This document shows, piece by piece, positions 1 to 5,534 of a stretch of DNA of 5,542 nt. This DNA comes from Nitrospirota bacterium. Its GTDB lineage: Bacteria; Nitrospirota; Thermodesulfovibrionia; Thermodesulfovibrionales; JdFR-85. The stretch spans positions 1 to 5,542 of the forward strand of contig WFTX01000247.1 of the NCBI GenBank assembly GCA_015485235.1. Reading direction: 5' to 3'. Every line of letters starts with the position of its first letter. Within the stretch, counting starts at the first letter, position 1. A program made the position numbers and the translations under genes. The notes beneath the pieces were generated by a model, which made no database searches, was not told the origin of the DNA, and worked only from the letters and a program-made list of their open reading frames with translations.

Positions 1-504
1 ACCTTATAGTCTATGCATTATAACTGAACAGGACATCTCACTTTACGATTCAAAAAAACATCGCATTAAATCCGGTCTCGATGGAGGTCAGCCTGCTCAC
101 CCTGACATTACTTATGACAGTATTAATAATAAGAACGGGCAGGTGAAGGCGTCTCGTAACCCCATTTAATGCAATGGTTATGAGATTAAAAAGAGGAATC
201 CCTGTTAACCCTCCGGGTGGAAGACGGGCGCTTGATGTTCTGACTGTGAGGTAATGCTCAAATGGGGATTGCTCGCCTCCTCCACCTGCCCCAAAAGGGT
301 ATTCCTGATAAAATCCTGGATAAGAATCGTTCAATTCAGGCATAAATATGAGGTTCGGAAGGGAGGTGAAAAACAGGCTGAGGATGAGAAGACATCGCAT
401 ATGCGTGAATGTGTCAATGAGGGGATGCGACAAAGACGATAAATGACCAATGACAATTTCCCCGGTCATTTGCTGTCAGTTATGTGCAACTGCAACATTC
501 AGTC
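1..504. other. Upstream region with no supportable gene; possible gene relic
   Basis: I recognise no gene here. The minus strand is open for 139 codons from ATG at 469 down to a TGA at 50-52, but no Shine-Dalgarno sequence precedes 469 or the later in-frame ATGs, and the protein matches no family I know. A shorter start at its codon 24 gives a hydrophobic N-terminus that resembles a signal peptide. The opposite plus frame (positions 2, 5, 8 and so on) is open from the window edge to 442 except for stops at 167-169, 206-208 and 233-235. Its last piece (254-442, 62 codons) has only a GAGGT lying one base before its ATG. The plus frame is richer in charged and polar residues than the minus frame, so the minus frame could be a mirror image of a decayed plus-strand gene. 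No tRNA, SRP RNA, RNase P RNA or tmRNA signature was seen. Confidence 0.5.
441..471. repeat. 8-bp perfect inverted repeat upstream of nadB promoter
   Basis: AAATGACC (441-448) and GGTCATTT (464-471) are exact reverse complements separated by 15 bases. A smaller TGACA (451-455)/TGTCA (474-478) pair overlaps it. It lies about 35 bases before the extended -10 element of nadB, so it could be a regulator site. It could also be the end of whatever lies upstream, although no T-run follows on either strand, so a factor-independent terminator is not supported. I do not recognise it as a known NAD-regulator site. Confidence 0.35.
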
Positions 505-513
505 TGATATAAT
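505..513 (+). promoter_or_regulatory. Extended -10 promoter of nadB
   Basis: TGATATAAT matches the extended -10 consensus TGnTATAAT exactly. The best -35 candidate is poor (GTGCAA at 484-489, 18 bases upstream), which is typical of extended -10 promoters. Six bases after the hexamer, the expected start of transcription is the A at 520. That A is the first base of the ATG which is codon 2 of the longest nadB frame. No Shine-Dalgarno sequence exists between promoter and start codon. Confidence 0.6.
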
Positions 514-516
514 TGT

Positions 517-2103
517 GTGATGTATGAAGATATAAGGACAGACTTCCTCATAATCGGCAGTGGTGTGGCAGGGCTTCGTGCCGCCATTGAACTTGCCGGG
601 AAGGGCGAAATAACGGTAGTCACCAAGGACATAATGAAGGAGTCCAGTACCGAGTATGCCCAGGGTGGGGTTGCAGTAGCCCTGAGCGATGAGGATGAGG
701 TAGGAATCCATTATGAGGATACCATCCGGGCTGGTGACGGGTTGTGTATCAAGCCTGCCGTTGAGGTTCTCGTCTCCGATGGTCCCTGGAGGATAAGGGA
801 ACTCATAGACTGGGGTGCTGCGTTTGATATGAAGGGGACGAAACTTGATTTCACCCTTGAGGCTGCCCATACAAGGAGACGCGTTCTTCATGCCCATGGT
901 GATTCCACCGGGAGGGAGATTGGGAAGGTGCTGCTTTCAAAGGTAACTGCTGAGAGTGAAATAAAGCGGCTCACCTTCTCCGTAGCAGTGGATCTCATGG
1001 TGCATGACGGAAGGTGTCTTGGAGCCGTTATACTTCGTGAAGGAAAACTCTACAGGGTTTTTGCAAAGGCCACGGTTCTTGCTACAGGTGGCGGTGGACA
1101 GATCTATGCAAGGACTACAAACCCGGAAGTGGTCACAGGTGACGGTATGGCCATCGCCTGGCGGGCAGGAGCGGTTCTGAGGGACATGGAATTTGTCCAG
1201 TTTCATCCCACTGCCCTCTATGCCCCTGGTGCACCACAGTTTCTCCTCAGTGAGGCCATGCGTGGCGAGGGCGGAAGGCTTCTTAACATCTATGGCGAGC
1301 CTTTCATGAAGAAGTACCATCCCGACGGAGAACTGGCGCCGCGGGATGTGGTCTCAAGGGCGATAATATCGGAGATGGTTGAGACAAAGAGTCCCCATGT
1401 CTATCTTGACCTGACCCACCTTGATGCCGGGTTCATAAAGGGGCGGTTTCCCAGGATATATCAGACCTGCCTGAGATATGATGTGGATATCACCCGTGAC
1501 CGGATTCCCGTCTCTCCTGCCGCCCATTACATGATGGGCGGTGTCATGACAGACACTGATGGTAGGACTTCCATCGAAGGTCTCTTTGCTGCGGGAGAGG
1601 TGACCTGTACAGGTGTACATGGTGCAAACAGGCTTGCAAGCAACAGTCTCCTTGAGGGACTTGTCTTCGGTGCAAGGGCAGGAATGTCTGCCCGTGATTA
1701 TGCCAGCAGGATGAGTGAACCCGTACCCAAGACGTACCTTCCTCCCCACGGGTCGGGAAGCATTGACCATTACGATTATAATGAGGTAAGGAGCCTGATC
1801 AGAAGGGTGATGTGGGAGCGTGTGGGGATCATCAGATGCTCAGAGTCTCTCGGGATAGCTAAGGAAAGACTGGGAGCATTCAAAGGGCTCCTTGAGGGAA
1901 CGTATCTTACAAGGAAGGAAGTGGAGGTAAAAAACATGCTCCAGACGGGGCTTCTGATAACAGAGGCCGCTTTCAGGAGGGAGTGCAGCATCGGGGCACA
2001 CTACCGTTCGGACAGGAAGAGCAAGGAGGGCTGCCGCTATCATCTGCTAATGAAGAGAGAGGATGATGGAAATATGAGTTTCTGGGAGGAGCAATGCGAT
2101 TGA
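517..2103 (+). CDS. nadB: L-aspartate oxidase (NadB)
   Basis: This cytoplasmic FAD enzyme oxidises L-aspartate to iminoaspartate, the first step of de novo NAD synthesis; NadA then condenses the product with dihydroxyacetone phosphate. The 528-residue protein is close to the usual family length. An FAD-binding GSGVAG lies at residues 14-19, followed by the STEYAQGGVA segment (44-53). The residues known to bind substrate in the E. coli enzyme have counterparts at E115, H230 (in QFHPTALY), R276 (in ELAPRD), H337 (in AAHYMMGG) and R372 (in GANRLASNS), with E. coli spacing kept from H230 onward. These and the aspartate-oxidase-like helical C-terminal region (about 423-510) favour NadB over succinate dehydrogenase or fumarate reductase subunits. 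The start could be GTG 517, ATG 520 or ATG 526; ATG 520 fits best because it coincides with the predicted transcript start. nadA and nadC are not in the window. The end overlaps pyk. Confidence 0.97.
   Translation: MMYEDIRTDFLIIGSGVAGLRAAIELAGKGEITVVTKDIMKESSTEYAQGGVAVALSDEDEVGIHYEDTIRAGDGLCIKPAVEVLVSDGPWRIRELIDWGAAFDMKGTKLDFTLEAAHTRRRVLHAHGDSTGREIGKVLLSKVTAESEIKRLTFSVAVDLMVHDGRCLGAVILREGKLYRVFAKATVLATGGGGQIYARTTNPEVVTGDGMAIAWRAGAVLRDMEFVQFHPTALYAPGAPQFLLSEAMRGEGGRLLNIYGEPFMKKYHPDGELAPRDVVSRAIISEMVETKSPHVYLDLTHLDAGFIKGRFPRIYQTCLRYDVDITRDRIPVSPAAHYMMGGVMTDTDGRTSIEGLFAAGEVTCTGVHGANRLASNSLLEGLVFGARAGMSARDYASRMSEPVPKTYLPPHGSGSIDHYDYNEVRSLIRRVMWERVGIIRCSESLGIAKERLGAFKGLLEGTYLTRKEVEVKNMLQTGLLITEAAFRRECSIGAHYRSDRKSKEGCRYHLLMKREDDGNMSFWEEQCD
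2084..2090 (+). promoter_or_regulatory. Ribosome binding site of pyk inside nadB
   Basis: GGGAGGA lies in the last codons of nadB. The gap from GGAGG (2085-2089) is 4 bases to ATG 2094, 10 bases to an in-frame TTG at 2100, and 16 bases to ATG 2106. The site supports translation of pyk from the nadB transcript, but its spacing leaves the exact start open. Confidence 0.7.
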
Positions 2104-3539
2104 AAATGAGACGGGCAAGGATCGTCTGTACAATAGGGCCGGCATCAGGGGATGAAAAACGGATCACCCGGATGATCAGGGCCGGGATGAACATTGCGAG
2201 ACTGAACTTCTCCCATGGCAGCCATGAGGAACACCTCCGTTACATAAAAATGGTACGGGAGGCATCGGAGACGCTTGGTATGCCTGTCGGGATACTCCAG
2301 GACCTCCAGGGCATAAAGATCAGGATAGGTGATCTCCCTGAAGGAGAAATCCACCTCAGGACAGGGGATCACGTGCTGGTCAGGCCAGGTGCAGGACCTT
2401 CCACCATGAAGGAGATACATATCAACTACCCGGCCCTCCTCAGGGATGTGAAGAAAGGAGACAGGGTACTCCTTGATGACGGACTCATGGAACTCCGGGT
2501 TACGGGGAGGAGGAAAGATGCCCTCCAGGCGGTGGTCAAGGAGGGAGGTGTCCTGAGAAGCAGGAAGGGGGTAAACCTGCCGGACTCGAAGATTTCCCTG
2601 AGTCCCTTTACGGACAAGGACAGGGAAGACCTCTCCTTTGGTATCGCAAATGGAGTGGACATGGTCGCCCTTTCCTTTGTACTGAAGGCATCGGATATAA
2701 AGACAGTCAAAGACTGGCTCCATGAGCAAGGAAGGGAAATCCCCGTGATAGCAAAGATTGAGAAACCCGAGGCCCTTGAGGATATGGAAAGAATACTTCA
2801 GGTGGCAGACGGCATTATGGTTGCAAGGGGTGACCTCGGCGTGGAGATACCGCCTGAGAAGGTCCCCATGGTCCAGAAGATGCTGATAAGGAAGGCTAAC
2901 AGGGCGGGCAGGATGGTGATCATAGCAACCCAGATGCTTGAATCCATGCGAGAGCACATGCGCCCCACCCGGGCAGAAGCCACGGATGTGGCGAATGCAG
3001 TAGTTGACGGCACTGATGCGTTGATGCTTTCTGCAGAGACTTCCTCGGGCCGGTACCCCCTGAAGTCTGTAAAGATGATGGACAGGATTATAAGGGAGAC
3101 CGAAAAGATAACTCTAAGTGAACTGGTCGGGACAAAAAGGGAACTTCCTATTGTAGAACCCGATGAACGGGAGGCCCTTGCCGTGGTGGATGCAGCGGTG
3201 AGGGCTGCGGAAGACCTTCCGGTCAGATATATCATAGCCTTCACAAGGACAGGGTTTACCGCCAGGGTACTCTCGAAACTCCGCCCCACGCTCCCTGTGA
3301 TAGCCTTTACGCCTGAGGAAGATGTTTACAGACGTCTTTCTCTCTGCTGGGGAGTGATCCCCATGTTGACCGAGCCTGTCTCCAGCACTGACAGGATGCT
3401 CCGGCTGGTCGAGGATATTCTGATCGAGAAGGCCATGGTCAGGGAGGGAGACAGGATGATAATACTTGCAAGTTCACCAATGGACCTCTTCGGGAAGACA
3501 AACTTCATGAAGGTACACCGGTGCGGCGGGGGGTCATGA
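2094..3539 (+). CDS. pyk: Pyruvate kinase
   Basis: Catalyses phosphoenolpyruvate + ADP to pyruvate + ATP, the last step of glycolysis, in the cytoplasm, normally as a tetramer. At 481 residues it has standard bacterial length and lacks the extra C-terminal phosphohistidine domain of some relatives. Visible motifs are CTIGPAS (12-18), ARLNFSHG (35-42) with R36, N38 and S40, the catalytic lysine K221 with metal-binding E223 in IAKIEKPEA, ARGDLGVEIP (244-253) with metal-binding D247, and ATQMLESM (278-285) with T279. The B domain lies between about residues 75 and 170, and the regulatory C domain begins near 350. The monovalent-cation segment reads DLQGIKIRI (70-78), with lysine where potassium-dependent enzymes have glutamate, and isoleucine replaces the usual proline. 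The gene overlaps nadB by 10 bp. The start is either ATG 2094 or ATG 2106; the latter gives the common MRR-I-VCTIGP-type beginning. Confidence 0.97.
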   Translation: MRLKMRRARIVCTIGPASGDEKRITRMIRAGMNIARLNFSHGSHEEHLRYIKMVREASETLGMPVGILQDLQGIKIRIGDLPEGEIHLRTGDHVLVRPGAGPSTMKEIHINYPALLRDVKKGDRVLLDDGLMELRVTGRRKDALQAVVKEGGVLRSRKGVNLPDSKISLSPFTDKDREDLSFGIANGVDMVALSFVLKASDIKTVKDWLHEQGREIPVIAKIEKPEALEDMERILQVADGIMVARGDLGVEIPPEKVPMVQKMLIRKANRAGRMVIIATQMLESMREHMRPTRAEATDVANAVVDGTDALMLSAETSSGRYPLKSVKMMDRIIRETEKITLSELVGTKRELPIVEPDEREALAVVDAAVRAAEDLPVRYIIAFTRTGFTARVLSKLRPTLPVIAFTPEEDVYRRLSLCWGVIPMLTEPVSSTDRMLRLVEDILIEKAMVREGDRMIILASSPMDLFGKTNFMKVHRCGGGS

Positions 3540-3592
3540 GGGACGAAGACCGACAAACAGGGCATGCGATTTCCCGGCGGTTGTTGCAACAA
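3540..3592. other. Convergent intergenic spacer with 12-bp palindrome
   Basis: This 53-bp gap separates the stop codons of pyk and the minus-strand diguanylate cyclase gene. It contains the perfect 12-bp palindrome TTGTTGCAACAA (3581-3592), directly after the cyclase stop codon on the minus strand. As RNA it would give only a four-pair stem, and no T-run follows in either direction, so I do not call it an intrinsic terminator. Transcription may end by a factor-dependent route or run on into the opposite gene. Confidence 0.5.
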
Positions 3593-4768
3593 TTATTCCC
3601 AGCGGCAGAAGCGGTCCTTGCCGCCTTTCTTTGCCCTGTAGAGGGCCTGGTCAGCCCTTCTGAGCAGTTCATCAGCCTGAAGCTCCAGAGCCGGGAGTAT
3701 GGTTGAGACTCCGATACTGACAGTCAATATCCCCCTTTCTGTCGTATCGTGTGGAAGAGACAAAACCTTTAACCTTGAGAGGATCTCCCCTGCCATCTGG
3801 TCAGAGCCATTTTCATCAGCCCCGATCATCAGCACCACGAACTCCTCTCCGCCGTAACGGGCGACAATATCACCGGAACGGTTTATCAGGCTGTTCAGGA
3901 CCGATGCCACCTTTTTGAGGGCCTCATCACCCATGATGTGTCCATACCGGTCGTTGAAGGCCTTGAAGTCGTCTATGTCTATTATGAGGAGAGAAAGGGG
4001 ATAACCGAACCTTACGGCCCTCTGCCATTCACTGGAGAGATGCTCATCAAAGTATCTCCGGTTGGATACGCCGGTCAGGGAGTCGTGGTAACTGAGGTGT
4101 CTGAGTTTATCATTGACATCCTGAAGAGCATCCATATCCATGGAGATCTGCTTCTGATAGACAAACTCCTTCCGCCTGAACCGCTCGAAAAGATAGCCCG
4201 AGAGCACCCCTATAAGGTTTGTGCTTATGAGACCCAGAATGTCGTTCCGGACTACCGGAAGGGGAAGTTCCCATGTTTTAAGGGCCATACCTCCAAAGAT
4301 CAGGGACACAATGAAGGATGAGACAAAGGCGTGTCTCAGCCTGAGCCCGGATATGGCATAGGCAAAGAGGATCACCAGTATCAATCCCGTATAGTAGAGC
4401 TGCCGGGGGTCGTGTGCAGTAAATACAATTGCGCTGACCGCCGTGCCGGCAACCAGGACAACGAGTACAGCCGCAAGATGTATCATCCTGTCGGACCTGC
4501 CAAAGAAGAGATACAGAAGAAAAACCAGCATGAAGGGGCCGGCAAAGGCATACCTTATCATCCAGAGCTGAAGCTTCAAGTCCGGATATACCAGCGCATC
4601 ATGGATGCCGAAAAGGAGAAAGAGACAGACGCCAAAGATGGATGCCGCCCTGAGATGTCCCCTGATGTTTACATAGTAATAGTCAAGGAACTCCCTCTCC
4701 ATCGCGGCGGGAAAACGTAACCGGTTGATGCCTGATCGGATGTCCTGTCTGTCAAGGAGTCTTTGCAT
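3593..4768 (-). CDS. Membrane-bound GGDEF diguanylate cyclase
   Basis: This predicted inner-membrane enzyme makes cyclic di-GMP from two GTP. The N-terminal half has about six hydrophobic helices (near residues 41-61, 67-89, 95-117, 125-140, 147-163 and 176-195), probably a sensor module of a type I cannot name. A charged, probably coiled linker follows (about 196-225). The catalytic domain (about 226-391) shows LTGVSNRRYF (231-240), metal-binding D264 in IDIDDFKAFND, and the intact active-site motif GGEEF (306-310). R297 and D300 form an RxxD inhibitory site at the correct five-residue distance, so both activity and product inhibition are expected. No EAL, HD-GYP or response-regulator domain is present. 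The gene stands alone, convergent with pyk and divergent from the cyclophilin gene. No Shine-Dalgarno sequence precedes the ATG; the promoter and a palindrome lie immediately upstream. The input signal cannot be inferred. Confidence 0.95.
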   Translation of the reverse strand: MQRLLDRQDIRSGINRLRFPAAMEREFLDYYYVNIRGHLRAASIFGVCLFLLFGIHDALVYPDLKLQLWMIRYAFAGPFMLVFLLYLFFGRSDRMIHLAAVLVVLVAGTAVSAIVFTAHDPRQLYYTGLILVILFAYAISGLRLRHAFVSSFIVSLIFGGMALKTWELPLPVVRNDILGLISTNLIGVLSGYLFERFRRKEFVYQKQISMDMDALQDVNDKLRHLSYHDSLTGVSNRRYFDEHLSSEWQRAVRFGYPLSLLIIDIDDFKAFNDRYGHIMGDEALKKVASVLNSLINRSGDIVARYGGEEFVVLMIGADENGSDQMAGEILSRLKVLSLPHDTTERGILTVSIGVSTILPALELQADELLRRADQALYRAKKGGKDRFCRWE

Positions 4769-4771
4769 TTG

Positions 4772-4783
4772 CTGGTATACCAG
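4772..4783. promoter_or_regulatory. 12-bp perfect palindrome, candidate operator of the cyclase gene
   Basis: CTGGTATACCAG is its own exact reverse complement. It lies between the minus-strand -10 element (4786-4791) and the cyclase ATG (4766-4768), covering roughly -5 to +7 of the predicted transcript start near 4778. A protein bound here should block transcription. The GG-T-n-n-A-CC arrangement resembles sites of some GntR-family repressors, but no regulator is encoded in the window, so its identity is a guess. Confidence 0.4.
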
Positions 4784-4785
4784 TC

Positions 4786-4794
4786 ATTATATCA
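4786..4794 (-). promoter_or_regulatory. Extended -10 promoter of the diguanylate cyclase gene
   Basis: Read on the minus strand, 4794 to 4786 is TGATATAAT, identical to the element before nadB and an exact TGnTATAAT match. No good -35 hexamer is seen 16-18 bases upstream. The predicted start near A4778 leaves a leader of about ten bases without a Shine-Dalgarno sequence. Confidence 0.55.
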
Positions 4795-4833
4795 TGATGA
4801 AGAGGATATGATCTCTCTGCCGTAATATGCCTT

Positions 4834-4863
4834 TTGCATCACGCTGAGGGTTTTTATTATTAT
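4834..4863 (+). promoter_or_regulatory. Possible promoter of the cyclophilin gene
   Basis: TTGCAT (4834-4839) and TATTAT (4858-4863) are separated by 18 bases, giving a weak sigma70-type pair on the plus strand. An overlapping TATTAT at 4855-4860 is an alternative -10. Either would start transcription shortly before the ribosome binding site. The gene must have a promoter in this 126-bp divergent region unless it is read from further upstream, but the match is modest. Confidence 0.3.
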
Positions 4864-4882
4864 TGAAGTAAAGATCGCCCTG

Positions 4883-4890
4883 AAGGAGGA
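4883..4890 (+). promoter_or_regulatory. Strong ribosome binding site of the cyclophilin gene
   Basis: AAGGAGGA is a near-perfect anti-16S match, with five bases between GGAGG (4885-4889) and the ATG at 4895. It fixes the start of the coding region and contrasts with the absence of any such site before nadB and the cyclase gene. Confidence 0.85.
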
Positions 4891-4894
4891 AAGG

Positions 4895-5497
4895 ATGAAA
4901 AGGTTGACAGTCTCTGTAATTACAGTTCTGATGATGCTCTCGTTTTTTACAGCCCATGCAGTGGCTGAGGTCCGGTACAGGCAGTTCAGCAAGAAGGAGA
5001 TCGAGCAGATGAAAAACACACGGGTGATTATCGAGACAAAGTTCGGTAATATAAAGCTCCGGTTTTTCCCCGAAGTTGCACCGAATCATGTGGACAACTT
5101 CATCACCCTTGCCAGAAAAGGGTTTTACGATGGAACAATCTTTCACCGCGTAATCCCGGGGTTCATGATCCAGGGAGGAGACCCGAACTCGAAGAGCCCG
5201 AACCGGGCCCGCCACGGCCTTGGCGGCCCCGGCTACACCCTGAAGGCGGAGTTCAATGACAGGCCTCACAAGCGGGGAACCCTCTCTATGGCAAGGAAGG
5301 CGGACCCTGACAGTGCAGGCTCCCAGTTCTTCATCTGTGTGGCCGATGCGCCTTTCCTCGACGGGAAATATACCGTCTTCGGAGAGGTGGAAGAGGGAAT
5401 GGATGTGGTTGACAAAATCGTCTCCCAGCCCCGTGACCGGAGGGACAACCCCCTTGAACGGGTAGAGATGAAGATGAAGGTGGTGACTGTTAAATAA
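4895..5497 (+). CDS. Exported cyclophilin-type peptidyl-prolyl cis-trans isomerase
   Basis: Catalyses cis-trans isomerisation of peptide bonds before proline and assists folding, probably in the periplasm. The 200-residue protein starts with a basic and hydrophobic signal peptide (about 1-24) with a likely cleavage site after AVA (22-24). No lipobox cysteine is seen, so it should be soluble. The cyclophilin domain runs from about 43 to 200: FHRVIPGFMIQGGD (83-96) holds the catalytic arginine R86, and GSQFFI (142-147) holds Q144 and F146. FLDGKYTVFGEV (154-165) has F154 where human cyclophilin A has the cyclosporin-contacting W121, as in E. coli cyclophilins, so weak cyclosporin sensitivity is expected. 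The start is fixed by the strong ribosome binding site. The gene is divergent from the cyclase and appears monocistronic as far as the window shows. It could be named ppiA or ppiB by different pipelines, so I give no symbol. Confidence 0.95.
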   Translation: MKRLTVSVITVLMMLSFFTAHAVAEVRYRQFSKKEIEQMKNTRVIIETKFGNIKLRFFPEVAPNHVDNFITLARKGFYDGTIFHRVIPGFMIQGGDPNSKSPNRARHGLGGPGYTLKAEFNDRPHKRGTLSMARKADPDSAGSQFFICVADAPFLDGKYTVFGEVEEGMDVVDKIVSQPRDRRDNPLERVEMKMKVVTVK

Positions 5498-5534
5498 AGT
5501 CAGAACACCCCTGAAAAAGTGCACTTTTCTGATT
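5498..5534 (+). terminator. Weak stem-loop after the cyclophilin gene, possible terminator
   Basis: Directly after the stop codon, 5498-5505 (AGTCAGAA) can pair with 5527-5534 (TTCTGATT) through one G-T wobble. Inside, AAAAGTGCACTTTT (5515-5528) is a perfect 14-bp palindrome. The two structures share bases and exclude each other. The stems are poor in G and C and no clean T-run follows, so terminator function is doubtful; the palindrome could instead be a protein site belonging to the next gene. Confidence 0.25.

Noticed and set aside
262..345. 27-codon plus frame starting at ATG 262, with GAGGT nine bases upstream
   Set aside because: The ribosome binding site spacing is acceptable, but the peptide is very short, featureless and unsupported by context.
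254..442. 62-codon plus-strand open frame in the upstream region
   Set aside because: The only Shine-Dalgarno-like GAGGT (248-252) is one base before its ATG, and the protein matches nothing I know. It is better seen as the last piece of a plus frame broken by three stops.
485..496. Tandem hexamer TGCAACTGCAAC before the nadB promoter
   Set aside because: Only two copies are present, which is easily chance. It overlaps the weak -35 position but shows no dyad symmetry.
2145..2957. 270-codon minus-strand open frame opposite pyk
   Set aside because: It lies entirely within a highly conserved pyruvate kinase gene on the other strand, with no family resemblance; it is a by-product of pyk codon usage.
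4331..4720. Plus-strand open frames opposite the membrane part of the cyclase gene
   Set aside because: They are antisense to a hydrophobic protein with clear helices and carry no domain or ribosome binding site.
4792..4799. Small palindrome ATCATGAT in the divergent intergenic region
   Set aside because: At eight bases it is expected often by chance, and it partly overlaps the extended -10 element that explains its left half.
4787..5524. 245-codon minus-strand open frame opposite the cyclophilin gene
   Set aside because: The plus strand encodes a full cyclophilin with signal peptide and strong ribosome binding site. The minus frame would also run across the cyclase promoter and has no recognisable domain.
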